From ZC4RG30 sp039932715 (lineage in GTDB: Bacteria; Pseudomonadota; Gammaproteobacteria; Steroidobacterales; Steroidobacteraceae), in the NCBI GenBank assembly GCA_039932715.1, contig JBDTPN010000006.1:66314-130313 (forward strand): a stretch of DNA of 64,000 nucleotides. Reading direction: 5' to 3'. A program made the position numbers and the translations under genes. The notes beneath the pieces are model-generated. The model searched no databases and was not told where the DNA came from. It saw only the letters and a program-made list of their open reading frames with translations. This document shows, piece by piece, positions 17,798-26,906 of the stretch. Every line of letters starts with the position of its first letter. Position 1 is the stretch's first letter.

Positions 17798-20131
17798 ATG
17801 GATACACACCATCACAGCCCCCGGAATCCAGCCACTGCAATCGGCGCCTCCGCATTCAAGGATCCTGTCTGCGGCATGACCGTCACCGTTCAGTCACCGC
17901 ACAAGGCCGAGCACGACGGCAAGTCGTTCTACTTCTGCAGTACAAAGTGCCTGGATAAATTCACGACTGAGCCCGCTAAATACACACAGGCGACGACAAC
18001 GGCTGTACCGATTGCACCCATTGCAACGGTCTACACCTGCCCGATGCATCCGGAGATCCGCCAGGACCATCCGGGCAACTGCCCGAAGTGCGGCATGACA
18101 CTGGAGCCTGTTGTCCCCACGCTCGACGACGACGAGAACCCGGAACTTGCCTCCTTCACCCACAGATTCTGGTGGACGCTGCCGCTGACGGTGATCGTCA
18201 CGACGCTGGCCATGTTTGGGCACCGACTGGGCTGGTTCGATATGGCTGCCCAGAGCTGGATCGAGCTGGCATTGTCCTTGCCCGTCGTTCTTTGGGCAGG
18301 CTGGCCATTTTTCGTCCGCGGCGCGCAGTCGGTGATCCAGCGCAGCCCCAACATGTGGACGTTGATTAGCCTGGGCACTGGCGCCGCCTTTGTCTACAGC
18401 GTGGTGGCGACGGTGGCGCCTGGAGTCTTCCCGGATTCGTTCATCTCCATGGGTCGCGTGGCCGTCTACTTCGAGGCGGCCATGGTAATCATCTCCCTGA
18501 CGCTGCTCGGTCAAGTACTGGAGTTGAAGGCGCGCTCCAAGACCTCGGCAGCAATCAAGTCACTGCTGGGCCTGGCGCCCAAGACCGCTCGCCGCGTCAA
18601 TGCCGACGGCAGCGAGGAAGACATACCGCTCACCAACGTGCACGTGGGCGACAGCCTGCGAGTTCGTCCCGGCGAGAAGGTGCCCGTCGACGGCGTGGTC
18701 ATCGAAGGCAGCAGCGCGCTGGATGAATCGATGCTGACCGGCGAGCCACTGCCCGTCACCAAGCGCGTCGGCGACCAGCTGTTCGGCGCCACGCTCAACA
18801 CCAGCGGCGCGTTACTGATGCGCTCTGAACACGTAGGCTCTGCAACCGTTCTGTCGCAGATCGTCCAGATGGTGGCACAGGCGCAGCGCTCGAAAGCACC
18901 AATGCAGCGCATGGCTGACACCGTCGCCGCATACTTCGTCTATGGCGTCGTGGGCGTCGCCGTGCTGACTTTCTTCGCCTGGGGCTTCTTCGGGCCGCAG
19001 CCGAGCTGGGTCTATGGCCTGATCACTGCCGTGACGGTGCTCATCATCGCTTGTCCCTGCGCACTGGGACTGGCCACGCCCATGTCCATCATGGTCGCAA
19101 CCGGTCGTGGCGCGACGCAGGGCGTACTCTTCCGTGATGCCGCCGCCATCGAGAACCTGCGCAAGGTCGATACACTGATTGTGGATAAGACCGGTACGCT
19201 CACCCAAGGCAAGCCGGCATTCGAAAGAGCCGTGGGCACCAATGAGTTCAGCGAGGACGAGGTGCTACGTCTGGCAGCAAGCCTGGACCAGGGCAGCGAG
19301 CATCCCCTGGCGACCGCTGTGGTCAACGCCGCGCGGGAGCGCAAGCTGACCCTAGAGAAGGCCGAACAATTCGACTCTGCGTCGGGAATTGGAGTAAAGG
19401 GCATTGTGGGTGGTAAGGCCCTTGCCCTCGGCAACGCGGCGCTGATGCAGCAGCTCGGAATCGACGTGGTGTCACTGGCGAGCCAGGCGGAAGCACTGCG
19501 CAGCCAGGGAGCCAGCGTCATGCACCTCGCGGTCGATGGCACGCTGGCCGGATTGCTTGCGGTGTCCGACCCCATCAAGGCGACAACGGCGGATGCGCTG
19601 GCAACTCTGCGCAAATCCGGGCTGCACATCATCATGGCCACCGGGGACGGGCTTACCACCGCACAGGCGGTGGGCAAGAGGCTGGGCATCGATGAGGTAC
19701 ACGGCGAGGTCAAGCCCGCGGACAAATTGCAATTGGTCGAACGCCTGCAGAAAGAAGGCCGAATCGTCGCGATGGCAGGTGACGGCATTAACGATGCACC
19801 GGCCCTGGCCAAGGCCAACGTCGGCATCGCCATGGGCACCGGCACCGACGTGGCGATGAACAGCGCGCAGCTCACGCTGGTAAAGGGCGATCTTCGCGGC
19901 ATCGCGACGGCAAGGGCGCTGTCGGTGGCCACGGTGGCCAACATGAAACAGAACCTCGGCTTCGCCTTTGTCTATAACACGCTGGGCGTGCCGCTGGCCG
20001 CTGGCGTACTGTTCCCGTTCACGGGTTGGCTGTTGTCGCCGATGATCGCGGCGTTAGCAATGAGCCTCAGTTCAGTTTCGGTGATCGGCAACGCGCTGCG
20101 GATGCGGAACACCGCTCTCAAATCGGACTGA
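17798..20131 (+). CDS. Copper/silver-type P1B ATPase with YHS and metal-binding N-terminus
   Basis: Heavy-metal exporting ATPase of 777 residues. Instead of an HMA domain it has an N-terminal YHS domain (about 20-62, DPVCGMTV... YFCSTKCLDKF) and a short CPMHPEI...NCPKCGM metal-binding segment (81-100). A His-rich start (MDTHHHS) may also bind metal. The membrane core has the CPC motif at 419-421 (IACPCALG), phosphorylated Asp463 in DKTGTLT, and MAGDGINDAPAL near the C-terminus. The CPC plus YHS arrangement is typical of CopA/SilP-like Cu(I) pumps. GGAAG precedes the ATG. A TonB-dependent receptor follows 136 bases downstream. Confidence 0.93.
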   Translation: MDTHHHSPRNPATAIGASAFKDPVCGMTVTVQSPHKAEHDGKSFYFCSTKCLDKFTTEPAKYTQATTTAVPIAPIATVYTCPMHPEIRQDHPGNCPKCGMTLEPVVPTLDDDENPELASFTHRFWWTLPLTVIVTTLAMFGHRLGWFDMAAQSWIELALSLPVVLWAGWPFFVRGAQSVIQRSPNMWTLISLGTGAAFVYSVVATVAPGVFPDSFISMGRVAVYFEAAMVIISLTLLGQVLELKARSKTSAAIKSLLGLAPKTARRVNADGSEEDIPLTNVHVGDSLRVRPGEKVPVDGVVIEGSSALDESMLTGEPLPVTKRVGDQLFGATLNTSGALLMRSEHVGSATVLSQIVQMVAQAQRSKAPMQRMADTVAAYFVYGVVGVAVLTFFAWGFFGPQPSWVYGLITAVTVLIIACPCALGLATPMSIMVATGRGATQGVLFRDAAAIENLRKVDTLIVDKTGTLTQGKPAFERAVGTNEFSEDEVLRLAASLDQGSEHPLATAVVNAARERKLTLEKAEQFDSASGIGVKGIVGGKALALGNAALMQQLGIDVVSLASQAEALRSQGASVMHLAVDGTLAGLLAVSDPIKATTADALATLRKSGLHIIMATGDGLTTAQAVGKRLGIDEVHGEVKPADKLQLVERLQKEGRIVAMAGDGINDAPALAKANVGIAMGTGTDVAMNSAQLTLVKGDLRGIATARALSVATVANMKQNLGFAFVYNTLGVPLAAGVLFPFTGWLLSPMIAALAMSLSSVSVIGNALRMRNTALKSD

Positions 20132-20194
20132 CTCGGCCGGGGCATGCGATTTAACGCACATTAACTAAAGCAATAGAATTTACTGGGCGCAGTA

Positions 20195-20215
20195 CGGGCA
20201 CTTGGTGCGTGCCCG
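20195..20215 (+). terminator. Stem-loop between copper ATPase and TonB receptor
   Basis: A seven-base-pair perfect stem, CGGGCAC/GTGCCCG, with a seven-base loop lies 63 bases after the ATPase stop. Five T residues follow, but nine bases further on, so it is a weak intrinsic terminator or a leader hairpin for the receptor gene. Confidence 0.45.
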
Positions 20216-20267
20216 AAGAAGTGTTTTTGGCATTTTCCCATTCACTTCAAACAAACTCGAAGCCAAT

Positions 20268-22229
20268 ATGTTCCGTCCTCGTTTCCCAACATCCACATCC
20301 AGAAGATCAGTCGCCGGGGCATGCACCGCAGGCATGTTGCTGTGGTGCTCAACCGGTTGGCCGAGTGAACCTGAAATCGAAACGAACCTTGATGAAATAG
20401 TCGTTACCGCGACTCGATCGCCAACCCTGATTCGCGACGAGCCACTGCGGGTAGAAGCAGTGCCAGCAGAAGAGATCGAGGAGAATCTGACGATTCAGCC
20501 GGGCAACGTTTCCACACTCCTGAAAGAGCTGCCTGGTGTCCATTTCCAGTCGAGTGCGCCCGCATTGGGCGGCGCGGTGCTGCAGCTACGCGGCATGCCT
20601 GGCCGCAATACGCTGGTGCTGACGGACGGGCTGCCTCTGCTCGGGTCCGCACCTGACGCCTTTGGCTTATTGCAGATACCCCCGCTGGATCTGGCGCGGG
20701 TTGAAGTCATCAAAGGAACGGCCTCTGCGCTCTACGGCGGCTCGGGGCTTGGAGGCGTACTGAACCTCGTGTCTCAGATTCCCGATTCCGAATCAGCCGC
20801 TCTGGTCAATGTCACCTCGCGGGGTGGCGGGGATCTGGTGGGATTTCTCACCACTGGACTCCACCCGAACTGGAGCGGGACCGTGATTGGCGGGGCGCAT
20901 GACCAGTCCCGTGAAGACGGCGACGGCGACGGGTGGGCAGATATCGCGGGCTTTCGGCGCTACACGCTGCGTCCACGAATCTGGTGGGAAGGCGGCCAGG
21001 GACATTCATTGCTTATCACGGCCGGCATCATGGATGAAGATCGCCAGGGCGGAACGATGCCTGGCCAGACTCTTGCAGGTGGCAGCGCGTTTCCGGAAGC
21101 GCTTCGAACCACGCGCTTAGATGTCGGTGCGGTCAGCCAATGGACGCGTGACGACCATCCAACCATCAGCGGTCGATACTCAGTGACCTCTACAGACCAG
21201 AAGCGGACTTTTGGTGCAGAGCATGCAGACTCCACGCAGACCACGGCATACGTCGAGCAGGCACTGAACGGTACATACCGAGATCACCGCTGGGTGCTGG
21301 GTCTCGCGTTTGAATACGACAAGCTGGCAACACAGGATGTTTCAGGCATCGACTACACGTACTACGTGCCCGCAACCTTCGTCCAGGATACCTACGCGCC
21401 CACGCGTTGGCTTACCCTTGCAGCAAGTGCACGCGTTGACGTGAACAGCGATTATGGAACTTTCTTGAGTCCGCGCCTCTCTGCCCTGCTGCGGGAACCT
21501 GATTCCCCGTGGGGCCTGCGCGCTTCCCTCGGCAGTGGCTTCACTCCACCCACTCCTTTCGTTGATGAGATCGCGGCCACCTGGCTGGGCGCGTTGCTAC
21601 CCCTGCACGACCTGCAAGCCGAGCGCGCAGTGAGCGCTTCAATCGATGGCAAATGGGCCAAAGGCGCGTGGGACGTGAACGTAAGCGTATTCACGTCGGA
21701 GATTCGCAACTCCATTCAAGCGTTGCCGCAGCCCGGGGACAAGTTCGAACTGGCAAACGCATCAGGTACGCGGCGTGCCCCTGGCGTCGAGATTCTGGTC
21801 GGTTTCGTCGAAGGACCATTGCATGCCTTGGCGTCCTGGAGCGAAATCCATGCAACCGAAGTCGACCCCGCGGGTGTCCGCCACGATGCCGCTTTGGTGC
21901 CTCGCCAAACCGCCACGCTCGACGCTATCCTGGAAAGCGAACAGCGAGGTCGGATCGGCTTTGAATTCGAGTACACCGGACGACAGGCCCTGCACGACAA
22001 TCCGGTTCGCAACGAGAGCCCGGGGTACTGGCAACTAAATGCACTGGCCGAGCTGCGCTTTGGTGGAATAGCTTTGTTCTTAAATGCGATTAATCTGACT
22101 GACGTACGTCAGACCAATTACGACCCACTGATACGTCCGACCCCAGGTCCCGGCGGGAATCCAGTTACAGAGGCTTGGGCACCCTTGGCAGGCCGCACGT
22201 TCAACCTGGGCATCCGCGCCGAACTCTAG
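20268..22229 (+). CDS. TonB-dependent outer-membrane receptor
   Basis: Outer-membrane active-transport receptor of 653 residues. A signal sequence is followed by a TonB box (DEIVVTATR), a plug domain with VLQLRGMPGRNTLVLTDG and VEVIKGTASALYGG, and a beta barrel ending in NLGIRAEL. It is of the cobalamin/siderophore/metal type rather than a SusC type. The substrate is not clear. Its position after a copper pump could mean metal or metallophore uptake, but the two genes are separated by a hairpin and 136 bases. The start chosen is the ATG before FRPRFPTST; an earlier in-frame start is possible. Confidence 0.88.
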   Translation: MFRPRFPTSTSRRSVAGACTAGMLLWCSTGWPSEPEIETNLDEIVVTATRSPTLIRDEPLRVEAVPAEEIEENLTIQPGNVSTLLKELPGVHFQSSAPALGGAVLQLRGMPGRNTLVLTDGLPLLGSAPDAFGLLQIPPLDLARVEVIKGTASALYGGSGLGGVLNLVSQIPDSESAALVNVTSRGGGDLVGFLTTGLHPNWSGTVIGGAHDQSREDGDGDGWADIAGFRRYTLRPRIWWEGGQGHSLLITAGIMDEDRQGGTMPGQTLAGGSAFPEALRTTRLDVGAVSQWTRDDHPTISGRYSVTSTDQKRTFGAEHADSTQTTAYVEQALNGTYRDHRWVLGLAFEYDKLATQDVSGIDYTYYVPATFVQDTYAPTRWLTLAASARVDVNSDYGTFLSPRLSALLREPDSPWGLRASLGSGFTPPTPFVDEIAATWLGALLPLHDLQAERAVSASIDGKWAKGAWDVNVSVFTSEIRNSIQALPQPGDKFELANASGTRRAPGVEILVGFVEGPLHALASWSEIHATEVDPAGVRHDAALVPRQTATLDAILESEQRGRIGFEFEYTGRQALHDNPVRNESPGYWQLNALAELRFGGIALFLNAINLTDVRQTNYDPLIRPTPGPGGNPVTEAWAPLAGRTFNLGIRAEL

Positions 22230-22434
22230 GCAATAGAAATTTGGCGCACAATGTATCCACCCCCACCCATATGATCTCCAGGCTCCGCTCGCGCTCGAGC
22301 CAGACGCGAAAAGGCTGGATTCGTCGCAGCTGGACCGTTCGGGGCGTTTTCCACTTCCGTAAGCGAGCGACCGGTGACACAATGCCGGCGCTCGAAACGA
22401 CGGCTCACACCGTGAATGGTATCGCCCTGCACTG

Positions 22435-23151
22435 ATGTACAAGCGCCTCGCCTTCTTGATCGCAATGCTTGTGCCGCTGGTGCACCAGGCTCGCGCGGCT
22501 GAACTGCAGCCGTTCAGCGCCAGCTTCAAAGTCACCTGGCACGGCATGACGGCGGGCCGCAGCACCCTTGAGCTGCAGCGCCTTTCGGATGATCGCTGGT
22601 CTTATTCATCGCGTAGCTCTGCGCAGGGGCTGTTTCGCCTGGTACTGCCCGCTGAACTGCAGTCGCACAGCGAGTTCTCGATAAGAGGCGGTCAGATCGT
22701 TCCAGAACACTTCACCGGCGATGACGGCACGGACAGCAAACGCCGTGACCAGGACCTGAAGTTTGACTGGGAAAAGGGGCGAGTTACCGGCGTCGCCGAA
22801 ACCAAGCCCGTTGACTTGCCGCTACAGCCTGGATTGCAGGACGGAATGTCCATCCAGGTGGCGCTCATCCACGCACTGCTTGCGGGTCACCCCCCGTCGC
22901 GCTTCCTGATGGTAGACAAGACCAAGATCAAGGAATACATCTACACCGAGGAAGGCCGAGAGACGGTCAATACCCCTCGCGGCCCCCGCCAGACAGTTGT
23001 TTATCGCAGCGGTCGGCCCGGATCGGAAGACGGCACCTGGTTCTGGTGTGACCCGGAACTGAGCTATCTGCCCGTGAAGGTGGAACGACGCGCGGGCGCC
23101 AAGGTTGAATGGTCCATGACTATGGAAACCGCCAAAGTGGGCGGAATCTGA
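22435..23151 (+). CDS. DUF3108 family exported protein
   Basis: Protein of 238 residues with a signal peptide (MYKRLAFLIAMLVPLVHQARA). The mature part begins LQPFSASFKVTWHGMTAGRSTLELQ and continues as an antiparallel beta protein with YSSRSSAQGLFRLVLPAELQSHSEF and LPVKVERRAG, all characteristic of DUF3108. Members are predicted periplasmic lipocalin-like proteins of unknown function and are often found next to purN in Gammaproteobacteria. Here no purN is present; the 205 bases upstream hold no recognisable gene. Confidence 0.8.
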   Translation: MYKRLAFLIAMLVPLVHQARAAELQPFSASFKVTWHGMTAGRSTLELQRLSDDRWSYSSRSSAQGLFRLVLPAELQSHSEFSIRGGQIVPEHFTGDDGTDSKRRDQDLKFDWEKGRVTGVAETKPVDLPLQPGLQDGMSIQVALIHALLAGHPPSRFLMVDKTKIKEYIYTEEGRETVNTPRGPRQTVVYRSGRPGSEDGTWFWCDPELSYLPVKVERRAGAKVEWSMTMETAKVGGI

Positions 23152-23159
23152 GAGGCTGG

Positions 23160-23413
23160 CGCGGCGCCCGATAGCCCTCTCTCCGCAAGCAGCTTTTTCG
23201 GCGCCCGCGACCAACGGGCAGCGTGGCGGCGTCTACCTGCAGGACTTCAAACGACTGCTACGCGGCTGGGTGGAGTATGGCTATGCGCTGGCGAGCCTCG
23301 GGGACCTGCTTGCCAAGGCGACACATTGTGCGCGGCAGGGTCCCCACTGCGACCGGTTTGACGTTGTGCCGCCGTCTAACGTAACAAGCCGTAGTCGATG
23401 TGAGGCGCCGTGA
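23160..23413 (+). pseudogene. Possible C-terminal remnant of a polysaccharide deacetylase (ArnD-like)
   Basis: In one forward frame, from about 23190, the sequence reads NGQRGGVYLQDFKRLLRGW followed by VEYGYALASLGDLLAKA, with no start codon of its own. The pattern of F..LL.GW...GY.L.SL.DLL resembles the C-terminal helix and strand of polysaccharide deacetylase/ArnD-type enzymes. It stops at the TGA near 23413. Only about 60 residues remain, so I treat it as a broken gene end. The assignment is from pattern memory and uncertain. Confidence 0.3.
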
Positions 23414-24114
23414 ATTCGCTGAACCTGGAGCCAGGAGATTTTACAGGACTGCCATTGATGACAAGAACCATTGCCATCACTGACATGCCTGAGCTTGAAT
23501 GGAACGCGCTGCTGCCGGAGCCGCGCCACAACTGGACGCACTTCAACAAAATCGACTCTTCAGCGGATCGGGGGCGTAAGTCCCTGTGCTTCGAAGTTCG
23601 AGTCAGGGGGGAGTTGCGCGCCCTGGTTCCCGCATTCATCATGGAACACCGCAATTTTCAGGACTCATGGCATTGGCTCAGGCGGCTGTATAACCCGCAG
23701 GCGCTGGTGCTGGGTTCTCCCCGGGAAGAGACCTGCCCGCTGGGTTTCGCTGCAGGCGTCACATCCCGGGAAAAGCAAGACCTGCTCAGCACATTGCTGC
23801 GATATGCAAATGCCTATGCTCGAAAAAACGAGTGCGACATCCTGGTCGTGAAGCATGCAGACCATGCTGCTGATGAACTCTGGACCCGGGCATGCGTACC
23901 ACTGCATCTTCGCAGGCTGACTGACATATCGATCCTCGGCTCCGCGTTGTGCGGGCACCGCGTTGCCAACACTTCGAACTGGTATCGGTCCCGCGTTTCG
24001 TGGTCCAGATGGTCCGAAGCCCTGTTCGATGCGGCGTGTACCGTTGATCTGAATGAGGAAGAAATGTCTTCGCTGGTGCGCCGGCGCAAAGGCGACAACC
24101 AGGCACGTTGCTGA
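23410..24114 (+). CDS. Putative acyltransferase-like (FemAB/GNAT-type) protein, probably truncated
   Basis: Open frame of 234 residues. The first 170 residues have a normal composition and a pattern reminiscent of FemAB/GNAT-like transferases: LVPAFIMEHRNFQDSWHWLRRLYNPQALVLG, then a helical segment LLSTLLRYANAYARKNECDILVVKHAD. After about residue 178 (RRLTDISILGS) the sequence becomes Arg/Ser/Trp-rich and no longer looks like a protein domain, suggesting a frameshift or truncation. A better start may be the ATG at 23458 before TRTIAITDMPE. It follows directly on an apparent deacetylase remnant, so both may come from a decaying envelope-glycan cluster. Confidence 0.45.
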   Translation: MNSLNLEPGDFTGLPLMTRTIAITDMPELEWNALLPEPRHNWTHFNKIDSSADRGRKSLCFEVRVRGELRALVPAFIMEHRNFQDSWHWLRRLYNPQALVLGSPREETCPLGFAAGVTSREKQDLLSTLLRYANAYARKNECDILVVKHADHAADELWTRACVPLHLRRLTDISILGSALCGHRVANTSNWYRSRVSWSRWSEALFDAACTVDLNEEEMSSLVRRRKGDNQARC

Positions 24115-24153
24115 GCGAGTGAACTGTTGTGGCGGCCCGATGGGCTGACTTGA

Positions 24154-24810
24154 CTACTTGAGTTTCCCTTTGATCTTGTCCAGGCCGGCCTGCGCACAGA
24201 TCTCATCCTCCGTTCCAATAGGCCCGGCGCCGTGAGCCCCGCTGGACGCGATTGCACCAACCAACACTTTCCCACGCCAAAGCGGCAAGGCTCCACCAGC
24301 AATGAACATGGTCGGTGTCAGACGAGTCAGCATCGATTTGTCCTGCGCAATCGTTGCGCCGACTTTTGAGCTCGGCAACCGGAAGGCACGCGAGGTGGCG
24401 GCTTTCCTCATCGCAACGAAGACGCTCCCATCAGAACCCTCTTCCGCAAGCAAGGCAAGAGGCTTCCCGACGGCATCCACTACGGCGGCGGCGATCAGAA
24501 ACCCTCTCTTGGTACAGGCGTTTACCGCGGCACGCGCAGCTTGCGTTGCCAGATCGAGGGAAATCCCCGCATTTACGTGAGGCTCAGGCGGCCCAGCGGG
24601 CGGCGTTTGCAGCATGGCCGCCAACTGGGCAGGATTTGGAAGCGGAATGAGCTTTCCGGAATCATCCAGCATACCGAAAGGAGGCAATGCGTCCGTCGGC
24701 AAGCTTCGCGGCGAGGCGATGGTTTCCTTCAATTGGCCTGCACCAAATGCGGGACCGACGGCAATTAAAATCAGCCCGAATCTCAATGCGCAATTTACAA
24801 ACATTTTCAT
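24154..24810 (-). CDS. Exported GlcG/HbpS family protein
   Basis: Protein of 218 residues with a signal peptide (MKMFVNCALRFGLILIAVGPAFG). The C-terminal 140 residues form a GlcG/HbpS (haem-degrading family) domain: ISLDLATQAARAAVNACTKRGFLIAAAVVDAVG, KAATSRAFRLPS and GALPLWRGKVLVGAIASSG. Family members bind haem or cobalamin, or act as accessory sensors, and are often exported. A Pro-rich linker separates leader and domain. The ATG follows a GAGGGTGAAG ribosome site. It is monocistronic as far as seen. Confidence 0.82.
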   Translation of the reverse strand: MKMFVNCALRFGLILIAVGPAFGAGQLKETIASPRSLPTDALPPFGMLDDSGKLIPLPNPAQLAAMLQTPPAGPPEPHVNAGISLDLATQAARAAVNACTKRGFLIAAAVVDAVGKPLALLAEEGSDGSVFVAMRKAATSRAFRLPSSKVGATIAQDKSMLTRLTPTMFIAGGALPLWRGKVLVGAIASSGAHGAGPIGTEDEICAQAGLDKIKGKLK

Positions 24811-24939
24811 GGCTTCACCCTCAAGACAAGATCCACGTGAGCTGCTATTCATTGCTGACTTTGACCAGAACTTCTGCCGGTATCTTATGCATTCGATTAC
24901 CAATGCTGCCGATGAAGCGACGTCACAATTTGAAGCGGC

Positions 24940-26307
24940 CTAGTTATTGAGGGCCTGAATCGGCGCGGGAATTCTGCCTCCGCGCGCGATGAATGCATCA
25001 CTGCGGAAAGGATTGAGCGCCATGACGGGTGCATGGCCCAGGAGCCCACCGTATTCCACGTGGTCCCCAACACCCTTGCCGGGTGCTGGAATTACCCGGA
25101 CAGCAGTGGTCTTGCGGTTGATCATGCCGATCGCAGCCTCGTCCGCAATGATGGCCGAAATCGTACTGGCAGGCGTATCGCCAGGCACGGCGATCATGTC
25201 CAGGCCCACGGAGCAGACGCAGGTCATGGCCTCCAGCTTGTCGAAGGAGATCGCGCCAATCTCGGCCGCTTCAATCATGCCTTCGTCTTCAGAAACAGGA
25301 ATGAATGCACCGGAGAGCCCGCCGACATGGCTTGATGCCATTGCACCACCCTTCTTTACGGCATCGTTGAGCAACGCTAGAGCGGCCGTACTGCCATGGG
25401 TACCTACGCGTTCCAGCCCCATTGCCTCCAGGATACGAGCGACAGAATCGCCGCGTGCCGGCGTGGGTGCAAGCGAAAGATCGACTATGCCAAAGGGCAC
25501 GCCGAGCTTGGCAGACGCGACGCGACCGACCAGCTCGCCCATTCGCGTAACCTTGAATGCGGTGCGCTTGATAATGCTGGCGAGCTGACCAAAATCGGCC
25601 GTCGGTTCCCTTTCAATGGCGCGCAGCACAACGCCAGGTCCGCTCACACCGACGTTCAGCACACAATCAGGCTCACCAATGCCGTGAAACGCCCCAGCCA
25701 TGAACGGGTTGTCGTCGACCGCATTACAGAACACAACGAGTTTCGCGCAGCCGATTCCATCGCGATCAGCCGTGAGGCGCGCGGACTCGACAACGGTCCG
25801 GCCCATGAGGGCAATGGCGTCCATGTTCAGGCCCGCCTTCGTAGTACCCACGTTGACCGAACTGCAGACTCGCTCGGTGATAGCCAATGCCTGCGGAATT
25901 GAATTGATCAACCGACGATCCCCTGGCGTCATCCCCTTGTGCACCAGCGCGGAGAATCCACCGATGAAATTCACCCCCACCTCGCGAGCGGCCCGATCCA
26001 GGTACTCTGCAAACAGGACGTAGTCTTCGGCATCAGACGCCTCAGCGATCAAGGCAATTGGTGTCACGGAGATGCGTTGATTCACTATCGGCAGACCGTA
26101 CTCTCGCTCTATCTCGGCACCAACCGCGACCAGCCGGGCCGCTTGCCGGCAGATCTTGTCATAGGCGCGTAAGGCCGCCGATTTGAGTTCCGGATGGGCA
26201 CAGTCGCGCAGACTGATACCCATAGTGATGGTGCGGATGTCGAGTTTCTCCATCTGCACCATGCGGATGGTTTCGAGTATCTCCTGGGGCGAGAAGTGGA
26301 GCGACAC
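24940..26307 (-). CDS. UPF0210 (DUF711/PFL-like) protein
   Basis: Protein of 455 residues of the UPF0210 family, a cytoplasmic protein with a fold related to glycyl-radical enzymes but with no demonstrated reaction. Signature segments are ISLRDCAHP, RISVTPIALIAEA, NFIGGFSALVHKGMT, and a Gly-rich C-terminal half with GKGVGDHVEYGGLLGHAPVM. The start is taken as GTG at 26307 (VSLHFSPQEILETI), directly after the ACT-domain gene; the longer frame would overlap it. UPF0210 is nearly always paired with a UPF0237 ACT protein, as here, suggesting ligand-controlled activity. Confidence 0.87.
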   Translation of the reverse strand: MSLHFSPQEILETIRMVQMEKLDIRTITMGISLRDCAHPELKSAALRAYDKICRQAARLVAVGAEIEREYGLPIVNQRISVTPIALIAEASDAEDYVLFAEYLDRAAREVGVNFIGGFSALVHKGMTPGDRRLINSIPQALAITERVCSSVNVGTTKAGLNMDAIALMGRTVVESARLTADRDGIGCAKLVVFCNAVDDNPFMAGAFHGIGEPDCVLNVGVSGPGVVLRAIEREPTADFGQLASIIKRTAFKVTRMGELVGRVASAKLGVPFGIVDLSLAPTPARGDSVARILEAMGLERVGTHGSTAALALLNDAVKKGGAMASSHVGGLSGAFIPVSEDEGMIEAAEIGAISFDKLEAMTCVCSVGLDMIAVPGDTPASTISAIIADEAAIGMINRKTTAVRVIPAPGKGVGDHVEYGGLLGHAPVMALNPFRSDAFIARGGRIPAPIQALNN

Positions 26308-26314
26308 GGATTCC

Positions 26315-26599
26315 CTATACCCGATGCATGTACTGAAAGACGTCCTCGCGCTGCGCGTCAATCTTCAAGCCCATGGAATCGCCCCGTGCGTTGAGGCGGT
26401 GCTTGAGCTCGTCAAACGACAGCGTGGCTTCTGCGATATCCACCATCATGATCATCGTAAACATGCCACCCATCAACGTCTGGGAGATATCAACGATATT
26501 GGCCTTCGCGTCGGCCACGATATTGGCCACTGCAGCGATAATGCCTACCTGATCCTGACCCAGGACGGTCACGATAATTCGGGTGGATGCGGATGTCAT
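26315..26599 (-). CDS. ACT-domain protein, UPF0237
   Basis: Single ACT-domain protein of 94 residues (RIIVTVLGQDQVGIIAAVANIVADAKANIVDISQTLM..., then MIMMVDIAEATLSFDELK). ACT domains bind small ligands, often amino acids. This one matches UPF0237, which occurs beside UPF0210 in many bacteria and archaea. Its stop is seven bases from the UPF0210 start, so the pair is an operon and probably a complex or sensor-effector pair. The ligand is unknown. A TTGA-N6-TCAA palindrome lies about 96 bases upstream. Confidence 0.88.
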   Translation of the reverse strand: MTSASTRIIVTVLGQDQVGIIAAVANIVADAKANIVDISQTLMGGMFTMIMMVDIAEATLSFDELKHRLNARGDSMGLKIDAQREDVFQYMHRV

Positions 26600-26906
26600 G
26601 CAACCATTATTGCAACATCTCCGACCCGATTCAGCACGCCAATGTTATCTGCTCTTGCCTTACAGCCAGAACATCAAGGATGTTTCCCCGTCATTTGAGA
26701 AATCTCAATGTCCATTCTCCATCTGCAACCAGGTTGGACGAAGGCGGCGATCACGGCTGCAACGACCCAGTGGACCGGGAGGCCATTCTTGCGCCAGTGA
26801 CCCCAGATGCACTGGAACCATGAAACTCCACACAGCCTGAGTTCCTATTATTGCAGAGTAGCTATAAACTTCTTTGCTGCTCCAAATTGCGGGAAGGGAT
26901 CGTGCG
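26600..26906. other. Divergent intergenic region with one palindrome
   Basis: This 307-base stretch separates the ACT-domain gene from scoA. I see no gene in it. It holds the palindrome described at 26695 and must carry both promoters. An open frame that enters it from the minus strand of scoA is a shadow. Confidence 0.5.
26695..26708. promoter_or_regulatory. FNR/FixK-like palindrome
   Basis: TTGAGAAATCTCAA has perfect six-base arms and fits the TTGA-N6-TCAA pattern of CRP/FNR-family (FNR, Anr, FixK) sites. It is 96 bases upstream of the ACT-domain gene and about 200 bases upstream of scoA. The window contains FixLJ but no FixK gene, so the cognate regulator would be elsewhere. Confidence 0.4.

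Noticed and set aside
22175..22435. 86-residue frame between the TonB receptor and DUF3108
   Set aside because: Starts inside the receptor gene and has a low-complexity Arg/Ser content.
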